Assembly: GCA_914767885.1 (NCBI GenBank) | Contig: CAJZBQ010000005.1 | Location: forward strand, 310,001-374,000 | Source: Blepharisma stoltei | Lineage: Eukaryota > Ciliophora > Heterotrichea > Heterotrichida > Blepharismidae | DNA: 64,000 bases | Direction of reading: 5' to 3' | In this document: piece after piece, positions 10,362 through 22,745 of the stretch | Layout of the letters: the number at the start of each line of letters is the position of its first letter | How positions within the stretch are numbered: position 1 is the stretch's first letter | Made by a program: the position numbers and the translations under genes | Notes under the pieces: generated by a model | Database searches by the model: none | What the model saw: the letters and a program-made list of their open reading frames with translations, nothing else | Told to the model about the DNA's origin: nothing

Positions 10362-11144
10362 CTATCCAATTAATTCAGTTTTACTACGGTCAACTTTTTT
10401 AATGACTCTGATCCAGAGCCTCAAAATTTCTTCATCTTCATCATGCACCTTCACAAAATTTTTCAGCAAAACTTTATTATAACAGTTAAAATGAGGCTTC
10501 AAGCTTCTTTCTTCATAATCTGATATATGTGGGACAATTCCTTTGAACTTTGCTAAATACCCAGGTCCTTCTATTCTCATAGAAATCCTTATAGGATTTC
10601 TTGAAATTCTATACAAATACACATGAAACATGTTCGCGAAACACTTGGCGAGGACAATAAAAGGGTCATGCCCAATCCTTCAAATCCCTTTGGGCCAATC
10701 TGTATTTCCATATCATGAATCAATAGGTCCAGAGAACGACCGCAACCCTCCTTCCTCGTCCATGATGATTTCTTTATACTCATGTTTCCTTATTAAATGG
10801 TCAATGAGATCTTCTTCATTGCTTTTACATTCCAGGCATTTAATAAAGTTGTTATATGAACAAGTTTTACAGTGCTGAGGCATATTTAGCAGAGAAATCA
10901 TTTCCCCACAGCCTTCGAATTTGCACGGGACTAAAATTTGGTCTAGCATATTTTCAATCACAATATTCCTGGTCTTGTTTGATATTGAGCTATTGCAGAA
11001 AGGACAATTTTGTGTAATTGAGGAGCAAAGAGAACAGATGCTGTGGCCTGAGCTGCATAAATAGACTGGTGGCGTGTAAACACTCATGCACACCGGACAT
11101 TCGAGTGTGTCAGCAAATTGCTTAGTCAAAGACATTTTGTCCAT
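10362..11144 (-). CDS. SIAH/SINA-type RING E3 ubiquitin ligase, 260 aa
   Basis: Two frames join through TGA Trp 10713-10715. Residues about 16-50 form the RING finger (CPVCMS, CSSGHSICSLC, NCPFC). A SIAH-type zinc region follows (VPCKFEGCGEMI, MPQHCKTC, CLEC). The C-terminal half, including RSFSGPIDSWYGNTDWPKG and FHVYLYRISRNP, corresponds to the SINA substrate-binding beta-sandwich. SIAH proteins ubiquitinate targets for proteasomal degradation. Ends with TAG. The start lies 17 bp from the stop of the PKG gene on the same strand. Confidence 0.88.
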
Positions 11145-11161
11145 TTTTAATTATATTAGGA

Positions 11162-13816
11162 TTAAAAGTCTTCATCCCAGTTATTAGCAACATTTTTGGG
11201 TTTTCTGGATTTCCCTGGAGGCATTTCTTCGCTGGCTTCTTCTAAAGATATGATGTCGTTGATGCTTCGTTTGTTTTTCAGGGCTGCCTGGATTTCTCTA
11301 GAAAGGTCAGAAACCCTAGGCCTATATGGCGAGTCTAGCTGCCGTGACAAAAGTTGGTCTCAATTGAAGCCGTTAAGCCATGGGTGGGCTTTTAAGTTAT
11401 CTATGCTTCCTCCTGTTCTCATAGCAGGGTTTTTTGACAGAAGCTGCTCTATAAAAGGCTTTGATGGCATCCTGGGGTCTACAAACGCAGGATAAATCAG
11501 TCGTCTTTCAAGCACTTTTTCATAAATTGCGAAGGGGTCTTCTTCCTCTTCTCCAAAAGGAACTCCACCACACATGAACTCGTAAAGCATGATCCCTACA
11601 CTTCAATAGTCAACTGCTACACTATAGCCTTTCCCTACAATAACTTCTGGAGCCATATAATGAGGTGTCCCAACAATAGTATAGGTGCGGCCATTTACAA
11701 TTTTAGCAGTCCCAAAGTCAATGAGTTTTGCGTATCCTTCGTCGTCGACCATTACGTTTTCTGGCTTGAGGTCACGATAAATGATATCACGCTCATGAAG
11801 ATGCTCTAAAATGACAACTAAACTTGCTGTGTAAAATTTAGCATCTTTATCGGTGACTAGGTTCAGCTGCCGAAGCACATCAAATAGATCCATTCCTCTT
11901 ACAAATTCAGTAAGGAAATAGACACGTCGAGGGTCTTTAAAAGTTCTGACTAGCTTTAGTATCAAAGTATGGTCCAGCTGTAGCAGAATTTTTCGTTCTA
12001 GGACTAAGTTTTCTTGGATTTCAAACCTTTCGATTTTCTGCCTATCAACTGTTTTAAGAGCATATAAGTGGCCTTTTTCTCTATGAACTGCCAAAAATAC
12101 ATTCCCAAACATGCCTTTTCCAAGCACTTTGACGATAGCTAGATCTTGCAGCGTAATGTTATCGTCTTGTAGATCTATTCTTTTTTGCAAATGCTGTCGG
12201 ATATTCTCATCTATAATGCTCAAAAAATCTTGCTGGTGCAGAACCCAGCAAGAAACAGGGCCATTTGCTACAATTGTGGCGCTTCTGAAATGATTGAAAA
12301 GGACACTTCTTTCTCCGAAATAGTCGTGCTTTGTGATCGTTCTTACATTGATCCCATCTTTAATTACGTCAACTTTTCCAGATTTTATGATAAAAAAGCA
12401 GTCGCCGGGATTATTTTGTTGGACGATTACTTCTTGATTGGAAAATTCACGGATTTGTAATGCGCGGATTAATGCTTGGAACCTGTCAGAGCTGAGGCCT
12501 CGGAGTAGTTGGACTCTTTTTAGTACTGAGTGGGCTTCATTATTTGTGGTGACTTGGCTAAAAACACCTCCAATGCATTCTTCGAATTCTTCACGTGTGC
12601 ATTCAGCGACTACTGCTTCTCCATCAGCGACAACTTCTTCACTATAATTTCCAGATGGAGTATTTGTGATATCTTGATCACCAATGCATTGGAACACGTC
12701 AGCACATTCATGCCCATTTCTATATGTTAATTTCCCTTTCATTACCATCCATAAGTGCATGCCTTTAGGAGATCCTTGTCTGACCACTACTTGGCCATTA
12801 GAATATGTAATTACTCTTAGTACATTGATAACCCTATCAGTCTGATCCTTTGTAAGCCTACTCAGAGTGCTTGAGGCATCAATTGCCATCCTCTTCGTAT
12901 TCTGATATATAATATGCTGCAACTGGTTACCCAATGCCTTTGTCAATCTTTCTCTGCCAATTGCTACACATTTTACATCATCAATTGCTGATATACTTGC
13001 AGTCCTCACACAGTTATAAAGCAATGCTTGTTCCCCAAAGAAATCGCCTCTAAACATCTGTCTTATTTCTCTTCCTTCTTGTGTGCAGCTTACGCTTCCT
13101 TCTTTCAGCACATAAAACAGATCTCCAGGGTCTCCTTCGCTCACAATCCTTTCTCCAGGCCTAAATTTCAGTGTAGACAATGACCCTACCAGGGCATCTC
13201 TTTGTGCAGGCGTTAAAATCCTGAAAAGTGGGACACTCTCAATAAATTGCTTATTTTCTTGGTAATTCTGTGCATTAACAGTCTCTACAGCATGTCTGAA
13301 TGTTTTTCTGTCAAGTCCCCAAAGTGTTGTCCTTTCTGAAGTTTGAATTGTGGCTGATCTTGGAGAGTCATGCAAAAGTGCCAGTTCACCAAACGAATCT
13401 CCAGCACCCAGGGCTTTTACTTTTTTTCCATTGACATAGATATCTAATTTACCTGAAGCGACAATAAAAAAGGTGTTTCCTGGCTGGTCTTGTTCAAAAA
13501 CTACTTCAAGTGGGCCTAAGGTATAATGCTTCATATGATCAATTAAAAGTCCTCGGTTTTCATCTGCTAGACTGGTGAAGATAAAATGTTTGTTAAGTGC
13601 TGTATTGATTAATTCTTTATCTCGTGAAGTTTTTGGCTTGTCTACTACTAAGGCGTTTGGGGCATCTAACGATACTGAAGAAACTTTGCGGGTATCCACA
13701 ACTGGCTTGTTTTTCTTCACTGGGTTACGAGGCATAGAAGAACGGACTGGGATTTTTTTTTCTTCTTCACCAGAAATACTTTTTCGAGGTTGCAAGCGAG
13801 ATGGTCTTTTGTCCAT
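11162..13816 (-). CDS. PKG: cGMP-dependent protein kinase with four CNB domains, 884 aa
   Basis: Three frames join through TGA Trp codons at 11603 and 11351-11356. A basic N-terminus of about 80 residues is followed by four cyclic-nucleotide-binding domains. CNB-A (FGELALLHDSPRSATI), CNB-B (FGEQALLYNCVRTASI) and CNB-D (FGERSVLFNHFRSATI) keep the Glu and Arg that hold the cyclic nucleotide; the third lacks the motif and is degenerate. The kinase domain has GKGMFGNV, YRDLKPEN, DFGTAK and GTPHYMAPE. The residue before the hinge Glu (YFLTEF) is Thr, a small gatekeeper. The C-terminus ends NNWDEDF, a hydrophobic-motif ending. This four-site layout with a degenerate third site is the alveolate PKG architecture. 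Confidence 0.93.
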
Positions 13817-15430
13817 TTTACAGCAGATAGATTATTTGATAAAATAGGTGAAATAATGGAGTTGGAGTGTGGTATATTCTTACTACCGTCTTGATTGATG
13901 ATTTTATTGAAAATTTCTAAAAATTGGGAAAATTAATTATTATCCTTAATTTTTTTCATATAGACTGATATGAAATGACTCCTCACCAGACTCAGCCTTA
14001 ACTATCTATTTTTAATATAGTAATTAATCTTAGAGATAATGCAGCATAATCTCTTTTTTGAAATTAATTGCGATTTTATAACATATTTGCTATTATATTG
14101 CGCATTCTATCTCTTGTGGCTAGCGCATAAAATATTTTATATGGAAAAATTTTTAGCTTAATAAAAAATTTATACATAATTTTTTAGACAGAATTTTTAA
14201 CCCTAATGATAATGATCAAGGATGGGGATTTAGGAAATTGAATATAATGGGAAAATGAAGGGTGGAAGAAGGGTAGAAGTAGATGAAATATAGAGAGAGA
14301 ATAAATTTAGGGAGTATTAAAAATTTGTGGAATTCATGAAAGCAGACAAATATTATTGCTCAAAATGGAGGTTTATGCTTTAGAAGTATACAATAAAGTA
14401 AGAAACAAAATGATTTTGACTGTGCGTTATAAAGGCTAAAGTTCTTTTATTATTTGAGCTTGAATAAAGATATGTAAGAGGTGGCGATTCGCAAGTAGAA
14501 TTTTGGCATAGCTAATAATGTGTGAGCCATATTTATTCATACTAGTAGCATATTTGGTATTTAAATAGAAGCAGATAAAATCTTATTGATTTTTTTTGCA
14601 AATTTAAACAAAATTTTTTATCATGTGTTTTGTCAGATTAAGAATGAACTTTTTTTAGGGTGCCAAAAATGATTTGTTTTCTGCATAGAAATTAAATAAG
14701 AAAGATAAATTAAATACTAATTTCTTGCTGGAGTTCGCAAAATATCATATAATAGCATTTTTCTATTTAAAAACAATTATTTTTTCCCTTTCAATTATCA
14801 AAATAATATTTATCTGATATTTTTTTTAAAGCATAGAAATAAAATGGCGTCATGGAACTAGTTCTTTCCGAAAAATATGCCATGCACCAGCAATTTTATT
14901 ATTATGGAGGCTTGGTTTTACCAATAAGTCTTTAATCAGCTATACCAGGCAAGCAATATGGGGATGGCCCTTGTGTTTTAGTTTTGAGGAGGCATAGCTT
15001 TCACCATTTTTCTCATAGTGCAACCCTTAGTCGGAAAATACACAAGAGTAAGTAACAGCAAGGTAAAGCCACTGTGAGACTATCAGTTTTAGATATATGA
15101 AATATGTTATGAAATCTTAAGTTATCAGTCAAGATGGATAGTGACTTAGGCAATAAGGCAATAAGGGAGGAGCTAATACCTCATCTATTTTGTAAAGTGA
15201 TCGTAGTAAACCATATCTATGGTAATTTACGTTATGTTTTTTAAAGCAGTTAAATAAAAATAATTTTGTTCAATTTATTAAGTATCAGAATAAGGAATAT
15301 TTTGAAATCCTTATATTTAATACAACAAAAGCCTAATTTCCAAGATTTCCAAAAATTAAACTAAAATATTAATGACAGTTTCTTTTCCTCCATATTTCTG
15401 TCTTACAAGTTTTTTATTAATATACTCAAA
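13817..15430. other. Long intergenic region with a GC-richer island
   Basis: About 1.6 kb without a supported gene. Most is AT-rich. A GC-richer island at about 14840-15100 begins with AAATGGCGTCATGG, resembling the starts of the repeat blocks near 37762 (AATATGGCGTCTC) and 52977 (AAATGGCGTGGCG), so it may be an old retroposon copy. No target duplication was found. A regulatory or RNA function cannot be excluded. Confidence 0.35.
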
Positions 15431-17641
15431 ATGTCAATCCAAGGTGTCATTGAATTTGCTCTTCATTTAGAATCTTTTCGCAACGTCGACTTATTCCGTC
15501 AGGGGCTTTATGGCCTTCGTTTTACACTATACTACACGTTTGATGACGAAAAAAACTTCGCCTTCCCTTACAGTACAAGTTCAAGCATTTATCCATCCTC
15601 AAATCCCGACCCTTATTTTATCGAAGAAATGCGGACACAAGATGTCTCAGTCGAGTCTCGCAAATTCCTCCTCCGATTTTGCGAAGAAGTCGTCGATTTC
15701 AACGAAACTATATATTTCAGAGCTGAAATGGAAATTAAAGAAGACTTCAAACAACAGAATTTCAAATTGCACACAGAATTACTATTTGGAGACTTAAAAG
15801 GAAAACTAACACCAGAAGAGGCGACCCAAGCTGTAATAGATGGGCTGGAAATTGTGACTTTATCTGAAGTTGATTATGTTTTATCCTTCCCAAAAGGTTT
15901 CAAGTCCAGTTATTTTCCTGCTATATTTGATGATGACCATAGCTCAATTTTAAAGGCAACTTTACATTACACTTTGCTTGATTACCACTTTAGAGGGAAC
16001 GGGCAAAGTGAAATAAAAAAATCCAATGATATCAGCCAGAGCTTGAGTGAATATTTATTTAAATCAAAAAATGGAGCATCAAAAACATATGCGGGCATGG
16101 CTGAAACTGATATGATTTACAATAATTTTATGAACCCACTTGTAAAAAGCTATGAAAAATTAAGAGAGCATTATATGCTGATAGCAGGAAAATTTTTTAA
16201 TGATAAAGAAAGGGATAAGTATGGAATAATAGCTGTTCCAGAAACTTTGAATATGCCGGGAAACGATTTGCAAGCGCTTTCTCCTAATTCAAAAGAAAGA
16301 AAAGAGACTTTACACAGGTCAGCGCTTTCTACTGAAGATAACGAAGCTGAAGATGAGATTGGGGAAGAAAAAATTAATGAAGAATCTCCTTTTAGCAGCA
16401 GAGTAGCGTCGCATGACCCAAAAGTTATAGCCACAGCGATGCTGATGGAACTAAATACAGTTTCTGGGCAGCTCTTCCAGCTTTGGCATCAATTTTTAGA
16501 CATTTTAGAAAAATCTAAAACAGTTTCATCTATTTTATCAGAAAAAAGACAAATTTTATACAGACAAAAGCTAAGCAATTTTTTGATTAGAAGAGTCATG
16601 AGGTCAAAAGACCTAGGAATGGTCGCTGACGAGTCAAAAAATGAGCAAATGCTCAGAAGTGTTAACCAAAAAAGATATGAAATTACAAACAGCAGGCAAA
16701 AGCTTCCTCATATTTATGATGAATTTACTTTTGCTGACTTCCAAAATTACCCAATATTGGTTGAAGAACTTTCATTATTAGACGCCTCAATTCCTAACGG
16801 AACTCTTGAGCTTGCAGGTATTGATTCATCAATGCTTTCAAAAAATAGGAAAAATTCTGGGCTTTCTTCCCATATAATTGTATTTGTGCATGGGTATCAA
16901 GGAAGATCTAACGATTTGAGAATCTTAAAAAACAGGATAAGTTTGGCTTTTCCTAATACTTTTTTGTTTTCTTCAGTTAGTAATGAAGAAAATACAGATT
17001 TATCAATAGAAGAGCTGGGCCAGAAATTGGCTGATGAAGTTACTGTGTATATAGAAGAATTTTTGACCTATAAGCCTATAGGGAAAATTAGCTTTATTGG
17101 TCATTCTTTGGGAGGTTTAATAATTAGAGCAGCTTTGCCTCTTTTGTCAAATTATACAAGCTATATGCATTTGTTTATGACCCTTTCGTGCCCTCACTTA
17201 GGCGTAATTGAAGGGAGCAATAGTGTTTTGAAAGCTGGGATGTGAATATTAAAAAAAGTAAAAAAATGCCCAAGCTTTAAAGAGCTCACATTTACAGATA
17301 AAGAAAATGTAAAAGATGGGCTGATTTATAAGCTTTCTGAAGGAGTAGGCTTAGATTGGTTTAGCCATGTGATTTTGATAAGTTCACCCCAAGATCATTA
17401 TATCCCACACTATTCAGCAAGAATTGAGGCTCCTACAAGTTTGGAGCATTCAAAGATTTTGAGGAAAATGGCCAAAAGATTATTGGGCAAAAGAGAAAGA
17501 ATTCATAGAATTGATGTACATTATAAAGTTGATGTAAAAACTTTTGATCAGTGGATTGGAAGAGCAGCTCATATTGAGTGTTTGGAAAATAATAAGTTCA
17601 TGGATAGTCTTATATATTTACATCCTGAACTGTTTTGCTAA
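15431..17641 (+). CDS. FAM135-like putative serine esterase/lipase, 736 aa
   Basis: The frame continues from ATG 15431 through TGA Trp 17243-17245 to TAA. The N-terminal about 130 residues (IEFALHLESFRNVDLFRQGL) and middle region match the conserved FAM135 portion. The C-terminal about 250 residues form an alpha/beta hydrolase of the DUF676 type: HIIVFVHGYQGRSNDLRIL, the nucleophile elbow ISFIGHSLGGLI with catalytic Ser, then SSPQDHYIP (Asp) and RAAHIECL (His). All three catalytic residues are present, so activity is plausible. Substrate is unknown. FAM135 proteins are about 700-1500 aa, so the length fits. Confidence 0.85.
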
Positions 17642-18708
17642 GGAATATAAAAATTTGTTTTTATCACTTTTATTTATTTTAATTAAATTCTAATAGTTAA
17701 AGGAAAATAAAATGGTATCGTCGACGGAAAATGGACTCCGGTACACATTCCTTATGGAGCAGGCAGGACCTGCCCTGATGAATCTGACAATAGTGCCGTG
17801 CCATTTTTTGAATTAGGACTTCGAGTTTAGGATGCATGCTGAAGTGGGAAGTCTTTTTTCTTCCTGAAGATTTCCTTGTACTGACCTAGGAAGCTAATCC
17901 TTAGGCTAGGTGGGTTTACGCAAGACAGGCAAGCTAACTTATGGCCTTATAATTTTAACTTTCTTTAATAGTTTAAAATTATCTTAATTTATGCATCGAT
18001 GTGCAAAGTTTTGAAGAAGTTAAATATAAATTTTTGATTTTTAATTCAAAAATTATTGAATGATGGCTGTTTAATTAATTATAATTGATTTGTTTATAGT
18101 TAAATAACCAAAAAAATCTAATGATTTTTATTATAAAATAAAATTGGGCAAAATAAAGATTGAATTTATTTATAAAAATTTTTCGAGTAAATAATTTTTA
18201 GGCCTAACTGGATGATCTATTTGTTTGATAATCTAATTTCATATATTAAACTCACAAAAAAAAACTGATGAAAAATCAGTCAAGCAATAAGTAGCATTTT
18301 CCATTTTATTAAATATTATACATTCATTTAATTGCCCATAGAAAGAAGTCCAGAAATTTCAAATTAAAAACATCTTCTGAACTATTCTTTTTATCGAATT
18401 AAAGGCACTTAGCTCACATTTTATTTTGTACAGTTTGGTCTTCAAGCTTTTTCATAAATTTAAATTTCAAGCTATTTTTATTTTCCAAATAAAAAAGTCG
18501 ATTCCCAAGGATTATATAATTATCATATTATTAAATATAAATTTGATTTTTTCTCTTTAATAGAGCAGCTAAAAACAATAATTTTTTATGAATATACATT
18601 GATTTATTTATAGGATTTAATTTTTAAAGGTATAAATAAAATAATTGAGCATTGCAATTGTTTCGTTGAAACATTTTATCGCTATTTAAGCCAATAACTT
18701 TAACAAAA
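17642..18708. other. Intergenic region containing a GC-rich repeat block
   Basis: Apart from the block at 17700-17990 (listed separately), this is AT-rich sequence without a coding frame, leading into the Myb gene. Confidence 0.4.
17700..17990 (+). repeat. Probable retroposon copy
   Basis: A GC-rich island without an ORF. Its right part (AATCCTTAGGCTAGGTGGG) resembles GATCCTAAGCTAAGTGGGG near 39100 in the retroposon of the Caprin-like gene. Imperfect direct repeats CTAATAGTTAAA and TTAATAGTTTAAA flank it (about 17692 and 17966), as expected for a target duplication. Confidence 0.4.
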
Positions 18709-19509
18709 ATGTCAACCATTGATAGAAAACCGTGGACACCACAAGAAGACGACGCAATTCGCGAACTTGTAATCAACATGGGTATAAAAAAATGAAGCCA
18801 AGTGTCAGCCATGCTTCAATCAAAGTACAATATTCAAAACAAGACAGGAAAGCAGTGCCGGGAAAGATGGAATAATCACTTGAATCCAGCCATCAGCAAA
18901 GACCCTTGGTCTGATAAGGAGGACGAAATCATCGTCGACTTCCAAAAAAAATACGGAAATTGCTGGTCAGAAATGGCAAAAGTCCTTCCGGGTCGGACAG
19001 AAAATGCAATTAAAAATCGTTTTTATAGCAAACTTAGAAAGTGCTTAAGAAGCTACAATAAGAACCGTCCAAAAGGTATGAAAATCACTGCATCAATAAA
19101 GACGATCCTTAAGGACCAGTATACCGTTGAAATTCTTCTTTCCCATGGCGAAGGGCAAATTCAAAGTTGCTTAGCTGAGAAAACTGGACCAGATATTGAA
19201 AAAATGTCCAATAAAATTTCTCAAAAAATAGCAATACAACCGAAAAATCTGTCTAATAGTGAAAATTTAGAAGAAGTTAAAGAAGATACAGCCAGTAAAA
19301 TAGTTGAGAAGAGCCAGTCTTCTCAAGCCGTCCAAATAGGGAATTATTACTCGTTCCCAAGCTCATACATTGTTACCCCAAATGCGCCTGACATGCTTTA
19401 TATGAATTATCAGCAGCAAAACTGATATAATTATCAAAGGGCAATTTGGGCAAGCTACATAACCTCACCATCCATTAATCAATTATACAATACTTCTGGG
19501 CAGATCTAA
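18709..19509 (+). CDS. R2R3 Myb DNA-binding protein, 266 aa
   Basis: The true start is ATG 18709, upstream of a TGA Trp at about 18793 that would otherwise truncate it. R2 (KPWTPQEDDAIRELV, IKKWSQVSAML, GKQCRERWNNHL) and R3 (DPWSDKEDEIIVDFQKK, NCWSEMAKVLPGRTENAI, KNRFYSKLR) keep the tryptophan ladder. R2 includes the Trp encoded by TGA, strong evidence for the reassignment. The C-terminus is Ser/Gln-rich and reads on through another TGA (19423-19425) to TAA. Myb proteins of this class are transcription factors in the nucleus. Confidence 0.93.
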
Positions 19510-20318
19510 TGCTCAGGATTACTCTTAATCCTCCTATTTTAGGATGAACTGTTTTATTATTTATAAATTAGATATTTCTTTTCTTTAAAGTGAATAATTT
19601 GTATTAAGGTGAATTTTTTCTGAAAGAAATTTAATGAATCTTAATAAAATTTTGTGCTAAAAATAAAATAAATTAAAAGTTTTATTCTGGATTTTCTACT
19701 TTTTAAATAAGGAAATTAGAAATATACATCATAAGTATACTAATATTTTTTATATAACCTTTCTTTTAAATTCGCCAGCTATTTTGTAACAGCCTTAGGA
19801 AGAAGTTCAAACCCCTAGTGTACTCAATAATAGTCTAGAGTTTTGATCCTTCTTAAGTTAAGAATTTTCGAATAAAAGCAATTATATTTTGAATACTTTG
19901 AGAAGCTTTATACGATTTTTTTTTCTTGTTGTGAGAATAAAATTCAGCTTTCAATTTAAAAAGGATTAAGAACTCAGTTAACTAAATATATCTATCTCTT
20001 ATAATGTTTAATCTATATGGCACATAGATTCTAATTACAAGTTCACATAAAAATTTGCCTTTCCTTGATTATTTTCAAATCATATTTATATGGGAGCTAG
20101 AAATATATAGTTAATATAATAAAGTTTTTGTAGTTTAAGAGATAGCAGTAATTTTTGAACTTTAGATGTTGTAAATAGAGCATTTTTAATTAAAAATTTT
20201 AGCTTTCTGTGCTATGAATTCTAAAAGTAATAGGAAAACGCATTTATCAAAATATGCGGCATAAAATTAATATTTATTATATTTGTAGAGTCTCAAAAAC
20301 AGCTTTAAAGTAATTATT
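19510..20318. other. AT-rich intergenic region
   Basis: No coding frame, RNA gene or repeat element was recognised in this stretch between the Myb gene and the 3' end of astacin copy A. Confidence 0.4.
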
Positions 20319-21387
20319 TTAATTATAAGAGAGTGCTGGCAATGTATTTCCTTTCATTATTTTCAAATCATATTGGTGCGCTAATTCTAGTTTTGAAAAA
20401 ATTGGACAGCTGCTCTCATGTCTCGTAAAATTGCAGCAGCTCCAATGCCCAAATTTTCCTTCATATGTGCAGCCCCCTCCACAATTTCCACAACCGCAAT
20501 GGCTTTCTGTGCAGATTTTATCTTTCGCGATTAATAAATAAATAAACTTCTCAAATGGCGTAATTCTTTTGCATCGAGCATGTCAAAAGCCTGTATGATC
20601 TGATTTGCACTCACTTTCCTTAATTTCACTTAAACAGCAAGTTCAATGTCCATTCATCCCTTCATAACCGCAATTTGTCCCTCCTTCTATTTTTCCACAT
20701 GAGTTGCAAACACATTTAGTAGGGGTACAAATTTCAGAGCATGGGTTGTGCCACTCTCCGTGATGATCTCTTGGGTTTCCATATAGCATCTTTATTGCAG
20801 CTCTATCTCCTGCAGAAAACGTTGTTGCTCTACCAGCTATCTTTCTCAGTTCTTTATTCCTATCAAAAGATAACCCACACTCAGGATAGTGCATCAACGA
20901 AAAATAATCATATCCGCCAATTGGAATTCCTTTAACATCATAATCGAATCCCTCTTCTTCTACTTTTAAGTGCTCATCTCTATCATTTCTTTGATGTTCA
21001 TGTATAAATCCTGCACAATGCATCATTTCATGTAAAATACACTCCTCTAGCACTTCTGATCCATCAGGGTAGAACTCTGGGAGACTTATTACTTGATCTT
21101 GAATATGCAAGCATCCAATATCAGCTTCAGGGTTTCCTCCACTATTATTTTGTATAGAAGTAACCCAATAAGATTGACTTGATGCCAGTTTGAATACACA
21201 ATGAGGGAAATTCACTCTATTTCAATGGTTTATTGCTTTATATACCTTTTCAAGCAGTGCTTGAGATTCAAAAAATTCTATCTTGAAGAAAATTTCTCCA
21301 TTCGGTCAGCATAGTCGATATATATCAGTTTAAATCATTGAAATCTTCTTCATTATTGCTTCCTTTAAAATTCGCCATGCAAGCCAT
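20319..21387 (-). CDS. Astacin-type metalloprotease, copy A, with a +1 frameshift near its start
   Basis: The catalytic domain has HEMMHCAGFIHEHQRND (HExxHxxGxxH zinc site) and the Met-turn SLMHYPECG. Upstream WPNGEIFFKIE is the usual start of the astacin fold. After the domain come two Cys-rich repeats sharing C.Y-EG-(M/K)-x-GHW-x-CC. The stop TAA at 20319-20321 is reached through several TGA Trp codons. Compared with copy B and the fragment at 21457-21553, one extra base near 21325 (in GATTTAAACTGA) breaks the frame between the N-terminal leader (MACMANFKGSN) and the domain. It is either a sequencing error in an A run or a young pseudogene. Total length is 1069 nt, one more than a multiple of three. 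No signal peptide is seen. Confidence 0.75.
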
Positions 21388-21456
21388 CCCCACCCCCATA
21401 ATAAGTCTATTAAATTATAATCTATTATATTATTCAAATAATTATTAAGAATAACT

Positions 21457-21553
21457 TAAAGAAAATTTCTCCGTTCGGTCAGCATAGTCGATATATGTCA
21501 GTTAGATCATTGAAACCTTCTTGATTATTGCTTCCTTTAAAATTCGCCATCAT
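21457..21553 (-). pseudogene. 5' fragment of the astacin gene
   Basis: About 97 bp matches the first codons of copies A and B in frame (MMANFKGSNNQEGFNDLTD, then IYRLCWPNGEIFF) and then runs into AT-rich DNA that is also repeated at 21420-21455, 21590-21650 and 24370-24420. It is a remnant of an additional, mostly deleted gene copy, or a by-product of the tandem duplication. Confidence 0.75.
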
Positions 21554-21559
21554 GCAAGC

Positions 21560-22745
21560 CCCTCCCATTCCTATAATAAGTCTTTTAAATTATAATCTAT
21601 TATATTATTCAGATAATTATTAAGAATAGCTCAAGTTATTCAAAAATATCAAAATTTTAGCTTTATAATTAATTATTATTGATTCAAACTCATATTTATG
21701 CTTAAAGAGCCTAATCATATAAGATCGGATTTTCATATTTTCTGGTTAATTTTAAGTATTTATAAAGGAAACTTACTTATTATAAAAATGGTGAAAATTT
21801 TGTAATATAAAAAAGGCTATTTATTCAGAGCTCTGAGATATCAGTTTCCTTTATTGAATATATAAATGACCGAAATGCTAACTAAAAATAGGTATGGTTT
21901 ATTTTTTAGTTATTTTTTTTTCGACTTTCGTCCATCAACTGGACGAATGTTCTTCCAATAGTTTCTCAATTTTAATCTCTATAAGAAACTTCCTTATTTT
22001 TTATTTGTTTCAACAGTCAGTTTTCTATGCTTAAACCTCATAATCTTCTCAGTTCTTTATTACCATCAAAAGATAATCTATACTCAGTAATGCATTAACG
22101 ATAACGAAAAATAATCATATGCTCCAATTGAGATTGCTTTTATATCATGCAATAAATGTTCAGGCCCTGGCCTCTATTCAGAGATAAGCTATTGTTTCAG
22201 CCTGAAGCCAAGTAGCCAAGTAGCCAGAAGACCAGCAGAATAATACAGATTAAGCTAAGTTCAGAATAGAAACCTCATATCTTCCTAATAAATTTATGAA
22301 AAACGCTTAAATTGCAAGCTTAACCATAATAGTTAAAGAGTTCATCTAGCAATCAGAGAGAATTCTATAGCCTTGATGTTGAAGGTAGCGCTAGGCCTTT
22401 ATTATATACTAAAATTTAATCCATCGCTTCATATCTATCGGGAAAGCTCCGGGAGACTTGTTACTTTGTCACCAATGGAAGGGGAGAGAGTTAGAAATAT
22501 ATAATTATAATAAAATTTATTTATATTTAAGAATATATCCCTTTTTATGAGCTTTAAATATTGAAAAAAATGATTTTTAAGTAAATTGTTTAGATTCTCT
22601 GTTAGAATAATAGGGAAAAAGCACTTATAAAAATATGAGGTATAAAATTAGTCTTTTTAATACAGTTTTAAAGTTGATTATTTTTAACTATATTAGAGTG
22701 TTGGTAATATATTTGCTTTCATTATTTTCAAATCATATTGGTGCG
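21560..22745. other. Duplicated intergenic region between astacin copies
   Basis: AT-rich DNA. Segments around 21600-21840 recur at 24370-24640 with small differences (for example AAGATCGGATTTTCATATTTT against AAGATCGGTTTTTCATATTTT), showing that the duplicated unit extended well upstream of the gene. No other gene is seen. Confidence 0.5.

Noticed and set aside
20741-20935. Plus-strand ORF opposite astacin copy A
   Set aside because: It is the mirror of the conserved protease frame and shows no protein-like features.
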